From: Micrococcales bacterium
GTDB taxonomy: Bacteria; Actinomycetota; Actinomycetes; Actinomycetales; Microbacteriaceae
Assembly (NCBI GenBank): GCA_947452235.1
Contig: CANGBK010000003.1
Span: 18,666 to 82,665 of the forward strand
Length of the DNA stretch: 64,000 nucleotides
Direction of reading: 5' to 3'
A program made the position numbers and the translations under genes. Shown piece after piece: positions 1-8,232 of the stretch (position 1 is its first letter; every line of letters starts with the position of its first letter). The notes under the pieces are model-generated. The model did not search any database and was not told the DNA's origin. It saw only the letters and a list, made by a program, of their open reading frames with translations.

Positions 1-69
1 AACGACGACGAAGGTAGAGCACTTTTGGTAGCTCTAGGTTTCCCTTTCAAGTCGAAAGATGACAACTAA
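1..69 (+). CDS. rplE: 50S ribosomal protein L5, C-terminal end (5' truncated by window)
   Basis: The first 22 codons, read in frame 1, give a tail ending ALLVALGFPFKSKDDN and a TAA stop at 67-69. 'ALGFPF' is the usual end of bacterial L5, the 5S rRNA-binding protein of the large subunit. L5 directly precedes S8 in ribosomal operons, which agrees with rpsH starting 65 bp downstream. The ORF is too short for the supplied track. No S14 gene (rpsN/rpsZ) lies between it and rpsH, so S14 must be encoded elsewhere. Confidence 0.9.
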   Translation, partial: NDDEGRALLVALGFPFKSKDDN

Positions 70-134
70 CTAATTGGATAGGTCTGTTAGCTCGTAAAGC
101 TTTCAGAAACCGACAAGAAAAGGAATAAAAACAA

Positions 135-533
135 ATGACAATGACAGACCCGGTAGCAGACTTCCTGACCCGGCTGCGCAATGCCAACTCAGCGTTCCAC
201 GAGGAGATTAACTTGCCTTACAGCAAGCTAAAGGCAAACATCGCAGAGATTCTAAAGTCTGAAGGTTACATCGCATCAGTTAAGGTTGTTGACGCAGAAG
301 TCGGTAAGACTCTAAACGTTGAACTAAAGTATGGCCCTAACCGCGAGCGTTCAATCTCAGGTATCAAGCGTGTTTCTAAGCCTGGCTTGCGTGTTTACGC
401 AAAGTCAACTGAGATCCCTCGTGTTCTTGGTGGTTTGGGTATCGCAATCTTGTCCACATCTTCAGGTCTTCTAACTGACCGTCAAGCATCCAAGAAGGGA
501 GTAGGCGGAGAAGTTATCGCCTACGTTTGGTAA
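135..533 (+). CDS. rpsH: 30S ribosomal protein S8
   Basis: S8 binds the central domain of 16S rRNA and is needed for early 30S assembly. The 132-residue protein has the standard length, the classic start [18 protein letters not shown], and the C-terminal block '[20 protein letters not shown]' used for rRNA contact. The ATG at 135 is preferred over the in-frame ATG at 141 because the family begins MTMTDP and an AGGA lies upstream. It sits between rplE and rplF in conserved order, with a 6 bp gap to rplF, so it is part of the operon. Nothing is unusual. Confidence 0.97.
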   Translation: MTMTDPVADFLTRLRNANSAFHEEINLPYSKLKANIAEILKSEGYIASVKVVDAEVGKTLNVELKYGPNRERSISGIKRVSKPGLRVYAKSTEIPRVLGGLGIAILSTSSGLLTDRQASKKGVGGEVIAYVW

Positions 534-539
534 TCGACG

Positions 540-1076
540 ATGTCACGTATTGGAAAAATGCCTATTGCGATTCCTTCGGGAGTCGAACTAAAAATTGATG
601 GTGCAAACATCGAAGTGAAGGGTCCTAAGGGAACCTTGACTCACGTTGTTCCTTCACCTATCTCAGTTGTTATTGAAGACAACACCGTTTTGGTAACCCG
701 TCCAGATGACGAGAGAGATTCTCGTTCACTTCACGGTCTAACCAGAACACTTATTGCTAACAAGATCGAAGGCGTTACTGCTGGTTTCAGCAAGGGTCTA
801 GAAATCGTTGGTACTGGTTACCGTGTAACAGCTAAGGGTGCAGCTCTTGAGTTCGCTCTTGGTTACTCTCACCCAATCGTGGTTGAGCCACCAGTTGGAA
901 TTTCTTTCCAGGTGGAAGGTAACACCAAAATCACCGTGCTTGGAATTGACAAGCAGGCTGTTGGTGAAGTTGCAGCTAACCTACGTAAGCTACGTAAGCC
1001 AGAGCCATACAAGGGCAAGGGTGTTCGTTACGCCGGCGAAGTTGTTCGTCGCAAGGCCGGAAAGTCAGGTAAGTAA
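540..1076 (+). CDS. rplF: 50S ribosomal protein L6
   Basis: L6 lies near the factor-binding site of the 50S subunit. The 178-residue length and both repeated L6 folds are present. It starts [16 protein letters not shown] and carries the diagnostic C-terminal motif '[13 protein letters not shown]'. The gene follows rpsH by 6 bp and is followed after 2 bp by rplR, consistent with one polycistronic transcript. The overlapping ORF at 838-1095 is a frame shadow. Confidence 0.97.
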   Translation: MSRIGKMPIAIPSGVELKIDGANIEVKGPKGTLTHVVPSPISVVIEDNTVLVTRPDDERDSRSLHGLTRTLIANKIEGVTAGFSKGLEIVGTGYRVTAKGAALEFALGYSHPIVVEPPVGISFQVEGNTKITVLGIDKQAVGEVAANLRKLRKPEPYKGKGVRYAGEVVRRKAGKSGK

Positions 1077-1078
1077 TC

Positions 1079-1456
1079 ATGGGACTAACTCCTAAGACTC
1101 GCGGTAAGAGCAAATCAGCCGCTCGTGGTCGTCGTCACCTACGTCTTCGCAAGAAGATTGAAGGTAGCGCATCACGTCCTCGTCTAGTAGTAACTCGTTC
1201 AGCTCGTCACGTTTTCGTTCAGATCGTTGACGACTCTAAGGGTCACACTCTAGTTTCAGCTTCAACAATGGAAGCAGATCTACGTAAGTCATCTGACGAC
1301 AAGTCAGCTAAATCAAAGGCTGTTGGTCTGCTTCTTGCAGAGCGCGCTAAAGCTGCTGGAATCTCTGAGGTTGTTTTCGACCGCGGTGGTAACAAGTACG
1401 CAGGTCGCGTAGCAGCTATCGCTGATGGTGCACGTGAAGGTGGTTTGGTTCTGTGA
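1079..1456 (+). CDS. rplR: 50S ribosomal protein L18
   Basis: L18 binds 5S rRNA together with L5. The 125-residue protein has a basic N-terminus rich in Arg/Lys (RHLRLRKKI), then '[23 protein letters not shown]', and ends '[19 protein letters not shown]', all typical of L18. The stop overlaps the start of rpsE by four bases (GTGA), a translational-coupling arrangement. Opposite-strand ORFs over this gene are shadows. Confidence 0.97.
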   Translation: MGLTPKTRGKSKSAARGRRHLRLRKKIEGSASRPRLVVTRSARHVFVQIVDDSKGHTLVSASTMEADLRKSSDDKSAKSKAVGLLLAERAKAAGISEVVFDRGGNKYAGRVAAIADGAREGGLVL

Positions 1457-2142
1457 GTAACGAAAACAAGGAGCAAGAGTTGTCTACTGAGTCAACTGAG
1501 AATGTTGCAGCAGCAACCGCTGTAGCAACTGAGACCAACGAGCGCGATGCTCGTCGTGGTTCACGTGAGCGCGCACCTCGTGGCGAGCGTCGTGACCGCG
1601 AAGACACCAAGAGTCCTTTCTTAGAGCGCGTTGTTGCTATCAACCGTGTTTCTAAGGTGGTCCAGGGTGGTCGTCGTTTCTCTTTCACCGCACTAGTTGT
1701 TGTTGGTGACGGTAACGGAATGGTTGGCGTTGGTTACGGTAAGGCTAAGGAAGTTCCAGCCGCTATCGCTAAGGGTGTTGAAGAAGCTAAGAAGTCTTTC
1801 TTCCGCGTACCTAGAATCGGTGGAACCATCCCTCACCCAGTTCAAGGTGAAGCAGCAGCAGGTGTTGTTTTGCTTCGTCCAGCAGCAGCTGGTACCGGTG
1901 TTATCGCTGGTGGTCCAGTTCGTGCTGTTCTTGAGTGTGCAGGTGTTAACGATGTGCTTTCTAAGTCATTGGGATCAGCTAACACAATCAACATTGTCCA
2001 TGCGACAGTAGCAGCGTTGAAGCAGCTTGAAGAGCCTTCAGCAGTTGCAGCTCGTCGTGGTCTAACGCTTGAAGAAGTTGCACCTAAGGGTCTGCTTCGA
2101 GCTCAAGCCGCAGCAAAAGAAGCAGCTAAGGCAGGTGCCTAA
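1453..2142 (+). CDS. rpsE: 30S ribosomal protein S5 with N-terminal extension
   Basis: S5 contributes to decoding accuracy at the mRNA entry channel. At 229 residues it is longer than the roughly 165-residue core because of a low-complexity, charged N-terminus of about 50 residues (Glu/Thr-rich, then Arg-rich '[16 protein letters not shown]'); such extensions are common in actinobacterial S5. The core begins near '[20 protein letters not shown]' and contains '[12 protein letters not shown]'. It starts with GTG overlapping the rplR stop by 4 bp. The next gene, rpmD, follows after 2 bp. Confidence 0.96.
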   Translation: MSNENKEQELSTESTENVAAATAVATETNERDARRGSRERAPRGERRDREDTKSPFLERVVAINRVSKVVQGGRRFSFTALVVVGDGNGMVGVGYGKAKEVPAAIAKGVEEAKKSFFRVPRIGGTIPHPVQGEAAAGVVLLRPAAAGTGVIAGGPVRAVLECAGVNDVLSKSLGSANTINIVHATVAALKQLEEPSAVAARRGLTLEEVAPKGLLRAQAAAKEAAKAGA

Positions 2143-2144
2143 TC

Positions 2145-2330
2145 ATGGCAGCTCGTTTGAAAGTAACTCAAGTTAAGAGTGGTGTTGGCAATAGCCAGCG
2201 TCAGCGCGATACTCTACGTACTCTTGGTCTTAAAAGAATTGGCGACATTGTTGTCAAGGAAGACAGCCAGGTTCTTCGTGGTCTAGTTCGTGCAGTTGCA
2301 CACCTAGTTAAGGTTGAGGAGATCAACTAA
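2145..2330 (+). CDS. rpmD: 50S ribosomal protein L30
   Basis: A 61-residue L30 with the typical '[20 protein letters not shown]' segment and '[12 protein letters not shown]', matching the family's normal 58-62 residue size. It stabilises domain II of 23S rRNA in the large subunit. Its TAA stop shares one base with the ATG of rplO, so the two genes are probably translationally coupled. Confidence 0.96.
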   Translation: MAARLKVTQVKSGVGNSQRQRDTLRTLGLKRIGDIVVKEDSQVLRGLVRAVAHLVKVEEIN

Positions 2331-2839
2331 TGGCAGAAGAAAAGAAGACTGCAGCTGAAAAGACTGTAGCTAAGAAGACTGTTGCACCTCAGGAGAAGAG
2401 CAATCTTCTAAAGTTGCACCACCTACGTCCAGCTCCTGGAGCCAAGAAAGACCGTATTCGTTTCGGTCGTGGTGAGGGTTCTAAGGGTAAGACAGCAGGT
2501 CGTGGTACCAAGGGTACTAAGGCTCGTTACCAGGTTCGTCCAGGTTTCGAAGGTGGTGGTGTTCGTCTAGTAATGCGTACACCTAAGCTTCGTGGTTTCA
2601 AGAACCCGTTCAGAGTTGAATACCAGGTAGTTAACATCGAGACTCTAGTTGAGTTGTTCCCTCAGGGTGGCGAAGTTACAATTGCAGCTTTGGTTGCTAA
2701 GGGTGCTGTTCGCAAGAATGAGAAGGTCAAGGTTCTTGGCCAGGGCGAGACAACCGTTAAACTGGACGTCAAGGTTGACAAAGTGTCTGAGTCTGCCAAG
2801 GCAAAGATTCTTGCTGCCGGCGGCTCAGTAACTGAGTAA
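2330..2839 (+). CDS. rplO: 50S ribosomal protein L15 with Lys/Ala-rich N-terminal extension
   Basis: L15 is a late-assembling large-subunit protein. The conserved core starts at '[15 protein letters not shown]' (about residue 26) and continues with the basic loop '[17 protein letters not shown]'. About 25 residues of Lys/Ala/Glu-rich sequence precede the core. The annotated ATG is supported by its 1-bp overlap with the rpmD stop, so the extension is likely real. The gene is followed by a 31-bp gap with a good AGGAGG ribosome-binding site for secY. Confidence 0.95.
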   Translation: MAEEKKTAAEKTVAKKTVAPQEKSNLLKLHHLRPAPGAKKDRIRFGRGEGSKGKTAGRGTKGTKARYQVRPGFEGGGVRLVMRTPKLRGFKNPFRVEYQVVNIETLVELFPQGGEVTIAALVAKGAVRKNEKVKVLGQGETTVKLDVKVDKVSESAKAKILAAGGSVTE

Positions 2840-2870
2840 TAAGTAAAGCCAAGCCACAGGAGGCAAAGTA

Positions 2871-4187
2871 ATGTTTAGTGCAATCAAACGTGCTTTCACC
2901 ACGCCAGATTTGCGTAACAAGCTTTTGTTCACACTAGCTATTGTTGCCATCTATCGTTTGGGATCTTTCATCCCTGCCCCGTTTGTGAACTTCGCTAACG
3001 TTCAAGCTTGTTTGAACAATGGCACCACAAGCACTTCAGGTATCTACGAACTGGTGAACTTGTTCTCCGGTGGTGCTCTACTTCAACTTTCGATCTTTGC
3101 TCTAGGTATCATGCCTTACATCACAGCATCGATCATCACTCAGCTGCTACGTGTTGTTATTCCTCGCTTCGAAACTCTTTATAAAGAGGGTCAAGCAGGT
3201 CAGGCAAAGCTAACCCAATACACTCGTTACCTAACTATTGCTCTAGGTCTTTTGCAGTCAACAACTTTGATTGCAGTTGCAAGACAGGGTGCACTGTTTG
3301 GTTCGAACTGTGCTAGCAACGTTTTCAGTGATAACTCTTGGTGGGCCATCTCTTTGATGATCATCACCATGACTGCTGGAACTGGAATGATCATGTGGCT
3401 AGCTGAGCTAGTAACAGAGCACGGTATCGGTAACGGTATGTCTCTTTTGATCTTCACATCTATTGCAGCTCGTTTCCCTTCAAGCTTGGGCTCAATCGCT
3501 CAGACTAAGGGTGTTCAGACTCTGCTAGGTGTAATCCTGGTCGGTATCGTAATCATTCTTTTGGTTATCTTGGTTGAGCAATCTCAACGAAGAATTCCTG
3601 TTCAATACGCAAAGCGTATGGTCGGTAAGAGAACTTACGGTGGTCAAGCAACCTACCTACCTATCAAGGTAAACATGGCTGGTGTTGTTCCGGTTATCTT
3701 TGCTTCAAGCCTGCTTTACTTGCCTGGACTTATTGCTCAGTTCAATGGCCCAGACAAGAACGGAAAGATTGCTGACTGGGTTATCTGGATCAACAACAAC
3801 CTAACCAAGGGTGATCACCCGCTTTACATGCTTATGTATTTCTTATTGATCATTGCTTTCACATACTTCTACGTTTCAATTACCTTCAACCCTGAAGAAG
3901 TTTCAGAGAACATGAAGCAGTATGGTGGCTTTATTCCTGGTATCCGTGCCGGTAAGCCAACCACTGAATACCTTGAGTATGTTCTAAGCAGAATCACCCT
4001 TCCAGGTGCTTTGTATCTAGGTCTTGTTGCCTTGATTCCGCTGCTAGCTTTGAACCTTTTGAATGCAAACCAGAACTTCCCGTTCGGTGGAACCTCGATC
4101 CTGATTATCGTTGGTGTTGGTCTTGAGACTGTGAAGCAGATCTCAGCTCAGATGCAGCAACGTAACTACGAAGGTCTTCTGAAGTGA
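2871..4187 (+). CDS. secY: Preprotein translocase subunit SecY
   Basis: SecY is the central pore of the Sec translocon in the cytoplasmic membrane, exporting proteins such as the two surface proteins in this window. The 438-residue protein shows about ten hydrophobic segments, the N-terminal 'LLFTLAIVAIYRLGSFIPAP', the conserved 'GIMPYITASIITQLL', and the cytoplasmic loop 'QRRIPVQYAKRMVG' that contacts ribosome and SecA. A strong Shine-Dalgarno (AGGAGG) lies upstream. The stop overlaps the GTG start of adk by 4 bp, the usual secY-adk coupling. Confidence 0.97.
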   Translation: MFSAIKRAFTTPDLRNKLLFTLAIVAIYRLGSFIPAPFVNFANVQACLNNGTTSTSGIYELVNLFSGGALLQLSIFALGIMPYITASIITQLLRVVIPRFETLYKEGQAGQAKLTQYTRYLTIALGLLQSTTLIAVARQGALFGSNCASNVFSDNSWWAISLMIITMTAGTGMIMWLAELVTEHGIGNGMSLLIFTSIAARFPSSLGSIAQTKGVQTLLGVILVGIVIILLVILVEQSQRRIPVQYAKRMVGKRTYGGQATYLPIKVNMAGVVPVIFASSLLYLPGLIAQFNGPDKNGKIADWVIWINNNLTKGDHPLYMLMYFLLIIAFTYFYVSITFNPEEVSENMKQYGGFIPGIRAGKPTTEYLEYVLSRITLPGALYLGLVALIPLLALNLLNANQNFPFGGTSILIIVGVGLETVKQISAQMQQRNYEGLLK

Positions 4188-4771
4188 GCCGTTTTCTCTT
4201 GATCGGCCCTCCGGGTGCCGGCAAGGGAACTCAAGCTTCTCTTCTTGCTGACGCTTACGGTATCCCGGCTATCTCAACTGGAGATATTTTCAGAGCGAAC
4301 GTCAAAGCTGAAACTGAATTAGGTTTACTAGCTAAATCCTTCATGGATAAAGGCGAGTATGTTCCTGACTCTGTTACCAATGATTTGGTTAGAGATCGTC
4401 TAAGTCACGAGGATGCTCAAAGAGGTTTCCTTCTAGATGGTTATCCAAGAACTCGTGATCAGGTTTTGAAACTTGATGACATCCTGCATGCAAGCAATCA
4501 AAAACTGGATGCTGTTGTTTTGCTAACTGCAGACACGGATGAATTGGTCAAAAGATTGTTGAACCGAGCCCAAGAACAAAACAGAGCCGATGATACTGAA
4601 GAAGTTATTCGTCATCGTCAACACTTATACCTGGAACAAACTCAACCCCTAATTGAAATCTATTCTTCAAGAGACATGGTTATCGAGATTGATGGGCTAG
4701 GTCAGGTTTCTGAGGTTACTGAAAGAATTCTCAACGCTCTAACTAAACTCGGACTTAGCCCGGCTAACTAA
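4184..4771 (+). CDS. adk: Adenylate kinase (short-LID type)
   Basis: Catalyses ATP + AMP to 2 ADP in the cytoplasm. The P-loop 'GPPGAGKGTQ' lies at residues 8-17, and the AMP-binding 'STGDIFR' and 'LDGYPRT' motifs follow. At 195 residues it has a short LID ('LLNRAQEQNRADDTEE') without the zinc-type insertion of the long form, as is usual in Actinobacteria. The GTG start overlaps the secY stop and the stop overlaps the map start (TAATG). Codon use is more A/T-rich than in the ribosomal genes, as expected for lower expression. Confidence 0.96.
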   Translation: MSRFLLIGPPGAGKGTQASLLADAYGIPAISTGDIFRANVKAETELGLLAKSFMDKGEYVPDSVTNDLVRDRLSHEDAQRGFLLDGYPRTRDQVLKLDDILHASNQKLDAVVLLTADTDELVKRLLNRAQEQNRADDTEEVIRHRQHLYLEQTQPLIEIYSSRDMVIEIDGLGQVSEVTERILNALTKLGLSPAN

Positions 4772-5607
4772 TGGCACGCGAACGTATTTCGCATAAATCA
4801 GATTCAGAGATTCTGCTAATGCGTGAGGCAGGTCTAATCACTGCTGCGGCACTGAATGCAGTTAGAGAAGCTATTCGCCCTGGAGTTTCAACTTTGGAGC
4901 TCGATCAGATTGCAGATGCGAAAATCAAATCGCTCGGTGGCTCAAGTAATTTCAAATTGGTGCCCGGTTACCATCACACTATTTGTTCTTCTATAAACGA
5001 CGAAGTGGTTCACGGTATCCCATCTAAAGATCGTATTTTGGAAGCTGGAGACATCATCTCCATTGATTGCGGCGCTATCATTCCTTCTGGCTGGAATGGT
5101 GATTCAGCATTCAGTTTTGTGGTTCCGGGGGGAGACCCTGAGCTTATGGCTAAAAGGCAAGCTCTTAGTGATGCTTGTGAAGGTTCGCTTTGGGCTGGAA
5201 TTGCGGCTTTGGCTTCAGCAACCAGGTTGAATGAGGTTGGTCGAGCTGTTGAGAAGGCGATTAGGTCTAAAGGAGCTTTTGGCATCCTGCAGGATTACAT
5301 TGGCCACGGGGTTGGTCGTTCAATGCATGAAGATCCGGCTGTTTTCAACTACCAGACCAGAGATTTGGGCCCTGTTGTTGAAAATGGGCTAGTTATAGCC
5401 ATTGAGCCTATGATTACCGCGGGGAGTCAGTCTGTAAAGATTCTGGCTGATGATTGGACTGTTTCGACTAAAGATGGCTCGGATTCAAGCCACTGGGAGC
5501 ACACCGTTGCCCGCCATTCTGGTGGTATTTGGGTTCTCACCGCTGAAGATGGTGGGGCAGCGGGTCTAGCACCCTATGGAATTACCCCAGTTCCGGTGAA
5601 ATCTTAA
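4771..5607 (+). CDS. map: Type I methionine aminopeptidase
   Basis: Removes the initiator Met from nascent proteins. The 278-residue protein keeps the metal-binding set in order: Asp in 'SIDCGA', Asp in 'WNGDSAFS', His in 'GHGVGRSMHE', Glu in 'AIEPM' and Glu in 'WEHTVA'. No N-terminal zinc-finger or SH3-binding extension is visible. The start overlaps the adk stop by one base. It is the last gene of the secY-adk-map block; a new promoter follows for infA. Confidence 0.96.
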   Translation: MARERISHKSDSEILLMREAGLITAAALNAVREAIRPGVSTLELDQIADAKIKSLGGSSNFKLVPGYHHTICSSINDEVVHGIPSKDRILEAGDIISIDCGAIIPSGWNGDSAFSFVVPGGDPELMAKRQALSDACEGSLWAGIAALASATRLNEVGRAVEKAIRSKGAFGILQDYIGHGVGRSMHEDPAVFNYQTRDLGPVVENGLVIAIEPMITAGSQSVKILADDWTVSTKDGSDSSHWEHTVARHSGGIWVLTAEDGGAAGLAPYGITPVPVKS

Positions 5608-5608
5608 C

Positions 5609-5707
5609 TAGCATATAAAGCCAAATTGTCCTAAGATTAACTCTTGGTGTCTTGGCACGTAAATCCCATTTTAATTGAGTGGTTTTTTCGCGTGTTTAGG
5701 GGACTAA
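5609..5707 (+). promoter_or_regulatory. Candidate infA promoter and leader
   Basis: A -10-like TAAGAT (5632-5637) lies 17 bp after a weak -35-like TAGCAT (5609-5614). Directly after the -10 comes TAACTCTTGGTGTCT, which matches the same position downstream of the rplM promoter (TGACCCTTGGTGCCT). The leader then has a small hairpin GTGTC/GGCAC around 5647-5658 and another TTTAG-GGGA-CTAAA around 5694-5707. These are pattern calls only; the start site is not proven. Confidence 0.45.
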
Positions 5708-5731
5708 AAAAGCAAAAAGATAAGTGAGTAT

Positions 5732-5953
5732 ATGGCCAACAAAGACGGCGTCATCGAGATCGAAGGCACGGTTGACGAGGCTCTTCCGAACGCGATGTTC
5801 AGAGTTGAGTTGACTAACGGGCACAAGGTCTTAGCGCACATCTCAGGAAAGATGCGTCAGCATTACATTCGCATCCTGCCAGGAGATCGCGTGATTGTTG
5901 AGCTGAGCACCTACGACCTAAATCGTGGGCGCATCATTTATCGCTACAAATAA
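5732..5953 (+). CDS. infA: Translation initiation factor IF-1
   Basis: IF-1 occupies the ribosomal A site during initiation. The 73-residue protein is a single OB fold with the standard sequence features '[19 protein letters not shown]', '[13 protein letters not shown]' and '[18 protein letters not shown]'. It begins a second transcriptional block (infA-rpmJ-rpsM-rpsK-rpoA-rplQ). A weak hairpin GGTTTT/AAAACC follows between it and rpmJ. Confidence 0.97.
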   Translation: MANKDGVIEIEGTVDEALPNAMFRVELTNGHKVLAHISGKMRQHYIRILPGDRVIVELSTYDLNRGRIIYRYK

Positions 5954-5993
5954 AAACGGTTTTGAATAAAAACCACGAGCAGAAAAAGTAGAC

Positions 5994-6107
5994 ATGAAGG
6001 TTAACCCAAGCGTCAAGAAGATTTGTGACAAGTGCAAAGTCATTCGTCGTCACGGTCGCGTGATGGTCATCTGTGAGAACCCTCGTCACAAACAGCGTCA
6101 GGGCTAA
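5994..6107 (+). CDS. rpmJ: 50S ribosomal protein L36 (zinc-binding form)
   Basis: This 37-residue ORF was too short for the track. Its translation starts [15 protein letters not shown] and ends with [11 protein letters not shown]. The Cys11-x2-Cys14 pair plus Cys27 and His32 form the zinc ribbon of the 'C+' type of L36. Length and position between infA and rpsM are exactly those expected. The start is the ATG at 5994. Confidence 0.95.
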   Translation: MKVNPSVKKICDKCKVIRRHGRVMVICENPRHKQRQG

Positions 6108-6118
6108 TCACAGAGCTT

Positions 6119-6228
6119 TTGCAACACCTATAACTAAATAAAAAACCAAAGCAGTGTTCAAGATTTTTAATCTGGCACCTCTCGAGAAGGCGAGAGCTCA
6201 AATAAATATTTGAGATAACACTGTTGCA
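6119..6228 (+). ncRNA. Structured 5' leader of rpsM, candidate cis-regulatory RNA
   Basis: The 149-bp gap before rpsM contains a closing helix 6150-6158 with 6217-6225 (9 bp, one G-U) that encloses three hairpins: AGATT-TTT-AATCT (6161-6173), CTCTCG-AGAAGG-CGAGAG (6179-6196) and CTCAAATA-AA-TATTTGAG (6197-6214). Together these would make a 76-nt four-way junction. TGCAACA at 6120-6126 is also complementary to TGTTGCA at 6222-6228, competing with the closing helix. E. coli regulates the equivalent alpha operon through S4 binding ahead of rpsM, but the family here is not recognised and the regulator is unknown. Confidence 0.5.
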
Positions 6229-6256
6229 GACCTTCTAAACATCAGGAGAAATCCAA

Positions 6257-6637
6257 ATGGCACGTATTGCCGGAGTCGATATTCCTCGCGACAAGCGAGT
6301 TGAAATCGCCCTAACTTATATCTATGGAATCGGTCGCACACGCAGTGTGAAAGTTTTGACCGACACCCAAATCGACAAGAACACTCGCGTTAAAGATCTT
6401 TCAGATGACCAGTTGGTTGTTCTTCGTGATTACATCGAAGGTAACTACAAGGTCGAAGGTGATCTTCGCCGTGATGTTGCAGCTGATATCCGTCGCAAGG
6501 TTGAGATCGGTTCATACGAAGGTATTCGTCACCGTAAGGGACTACCTGTTCGTGGTCAGCGCACCAAGACTAACGCTCGTACTCGTAAGGGTCCAAAGCG
6601 CACTGTAGCCGGTAAGAAGAAGGCGGCACGCAAGTAG
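6257..6637 (+). CDS. rpsM: 30S ribosomal protein S13
   Basis: S13 sits in the 30S head and contacts the P-site tRNA and the 50S subunit. The 126-residue protein starts [20 protein letters not shown] and has the conserved '[10 protein letters not shown]' helix-hairpin-helix and basic tail '[18 protein letters not shown]'. AGGAG lies 7 bp before the ATG. It follows the structured leader and is 41 bp from rpsK. Confidence 0.97.
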   Translation: MARIAGVDIPRDKRVEIALTYIYGIGRTRSVKVLTDTQIDKNTRVKDLSDDQLVVLRDYIEGNYKVEGDLRRDVAADIRRKVEIGSYEGIRHRKGLPVRGQRTKTNARTRKGPKRTVAGKKKAARK

Positions 6638-6678
6638 CCCCGGCTCTCGCGTTCGTATAAGGATTTAGGAGAAAACTC

Positions 6679-7089
6679 ATGGCAGCACCTAAGGCAAAGG
6701 CAACGAGCACAGCTCGCAAGCCTCGTCGTAAAGAAAAGAAAAACGTCGTTAACGGTCAGGCTCACATCAAGAGCACTTTCAACAACACCATCGTGTCTAT
6801 CACTGACTCAACCGGTGCCGTTATCTCATGGTCATCATCTGGTGATGTTGGCTTCAAGGGTTCACGTAAGTCAACCCCGTTCGCAGCTCAGATGGCAGCG
6901 GAAGCAGCAGCTCGTAAGGCTCAAGAGCACGGTTTGAAGAAGGTAGATGTTTTCGTGAAGGGCCCAGGCTCTGGTCGCGAAACAGCTATCCGTTCACTTC
7001 AGGCTGCCGGTCTTGAAGTTGGTTCGATTTCAGATGTGACCCCACAGGCTCACAACGGATGTCGTCCACCTAAGCGCCGTCGCCTCTAA
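6679..7089 (+). CDS. rpsK: 30S ribosomal protein S11
   Basis: S11 forms part of the 30S platform near the Shine-Dalgarno helix. The 136-residue sequence has '[18 protein letters not shown]', '[19 protein letters not shown]' and the ending '[16 protein letters not shown]', all family hallmarks. A good ribosome-binding site (TTAGGAGAAAA) precedes the ATG. In many bacteria rpsD follows; here the next gene is rpoA. Confidence 0.97.
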   Translation: MAAPKAKATSTARKPRRKEKKNVVNGQAHIKSTFNNTIVSITDSTGAVISWSSSGDVGFKGSRKSTPFAAQMAAEAAARKAQEHGLKKVDVFVKGPGSGRETAIRSLQAAGLEVGSISDVTPQAHNGCRPPKRRRL

Positions 7090-7098
7090 TAGAAGTTT

Positions 7099-7152
7099 TT
7101 GCAACACCAGCTTTCACAACTTAATAGCGCTGTTTAGTGGCCACTAAATAGC
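7099..7152 (+). promoter_or_regulatory. rpoA leader: possible promoter and 12-bp inverted repeat
   Basis: TTGCAA (7099-7104), a 17-bp spacer and TAATAG (7122-7127) make a plausible but weak promoter. A near-perfect inverted repeat GCTGTTTAGTGG / CCACTAAATAGC follows at 7129-7152 (one G-T pair). No T-run follows, so it is not an obvious terminator on this strand. The 12-mer TTTTGCAACACC at 7097-7108 also occurs in the rpsM leader (6117-6128). The region occupies the place where rpsD sits in many relatives. Confidence 0.45.
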
Positions 7153-7205
7153 AAACCCCAAAAACGAGATATCAAATAGTGGATGTCTCAATGAAAGGAA
7201 CCAAC

Positions 7206-8201
7206 GTGCTAATTGCACAGATCCCTGTTCTGCACGAAGAAATTGACAACAATTTCCCTAACCGCGCTCGCTTTACTCTAGATCCACTAGAGCCTGGTTT
7301 CGGTTACACCCTAGGTAACTCACTTCGTCGTACCTTGCTTTCATCTATTCCTGGTGCAGCTGTTACCAGCATCAAGATTGAAGGCATCTCACACGAATTC
7401 GCACCTATCGATGGTGTGAAGGAAGATGTTACTGAACTTATCTTGAACGTTAAAGACATTGTTGTGTCTTTGGATGCAGATGAGCCAGTTATCGTTCGTC
7501 TTAAAGGCGGCGTTGGCGAAGTTAAGGCTGGAGACATTTCAACCGACCCTCGCGTTACTATTCACAACCCAGAGCTAGTTATCGCTCACGTCAACAAGGG
7601 CAACCTAGACATGACTCTAACTATCGAAGCTGGACGTGGTTACGTTACTGCTGCACAGAACCGTCAGCCAGATCACGCTAACAACGGAATCATTCCGGTT
7701 GACTCAATTTATTCACCAGTTCTAAAAGTTTCTTACCGTGTTGAGGCAACTCGTGCCGGTGAGTTCACCAACTTCGACAAGCTAATTGTTGATGTTGAGA
7801 CCAAGGGTTCAATCTCTCCTCGCGAAGCTATCGCTTCTGCAGGTAAGACTTTGGTTAACCTATTCGGTCTAGCTGCTGCTCTAGATGAGAACGCTGAAGG
7901 TATTGACCTTCCTGTTTCTAGCGCTCCAGTTGATCTTCCACCAGCATTGGCAAAGCCTATTGAAGAACTAGATCTAACAGTTCGTTCATACAACTGCCTA
8001 AAGCGTGAAGGTATCAACACCGTAAGCGAACTAATCAACCTAACTGAAGACCAGTTGATGAACATCCGTAACTTCGGATCTAAGTCAGTTGATGAGGTTC
8101 GCGACAAGCTAACTTCTATGGGCTTGCGTTTCCGTGACGCAGTTCCAGGATTCGATGCTGCATACTTCAGCTCAAGTTTTAACCAGGACGACCAGGCGTA
8201 A
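7206..8201 (+). CDS. rpoA: DNA-directed RNA polymerase subunit alpha
   Basis: The alpha subunit nucleates core RNA polymerase assembly. The N-terminal dimerisation domain (about residues 1-225) contains '[20 protein letters not shown]'. A linker leads to the C-terminal domain with '[19 protein letters not shown]', which binds UP elements and regulators. The track starts at GTG 7179, but I prefer GTG 7206: it has AAAGGA 6 bp upstream and begins [12 protein letters not shown], the normal actinobacterial alpha start. This gives 331 residues. rplQ follows in the operon. Confidence 0.95.
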   Translation: MLIAQIPVLHEEIDNNFPNRARFTLDPLEPGFGYTLGNSLRRTLLSSIPGAAVTSIKIEGISHEFAPIDGVKEDVTELILNVKDIVVSLDADEPVIVRLKGGVGEVKAGDISTDPRVTIHNPELVIAHVNKGNLDMTLTIEAGRGYVTAAQNRQPDHANNGIIPVDSIYSPVLKVSYRVEATRAGEFTNFDKLIVDVETKGSISPREAIASAGKTLVNLFGLAAALDENAEGIDLPVSSAPVDLPPALAKPIEELDLTVRSYNCLKREGINTVSELINLTEDQLMNIRNFGSKSVDEVRDKLTSMGLRFRDAVPGFDAAYFSSSFNQDDQA

Positions 8202-8232
8202 GCCCGGGTTTAGAAAGTAAGAGGAGAAACAC

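Noticed and set aside
838-1095. Plus-strand ORF overlapping rplF and rplR
   Set aside because: Out-of-frame shadow of rplF with no recognisable motif.
6150-6225. 76-nt cloverleaf-like fold that might be a tRNA
   Set aside because: It lacks a T-arm with GTTCGA-type loop, a 7-nt anticodon loop and a D-arm consensus; the hairpin sizes (5, 6 and 8 bp) do not fit a tRNA.
7179-7205. Upstream GTG start of rpoA from the ORF track
   Set aside because: GTG 7206 has a well-placed AAAGGA and starts at the conserved residues; the extra nine residues do not match the family start.
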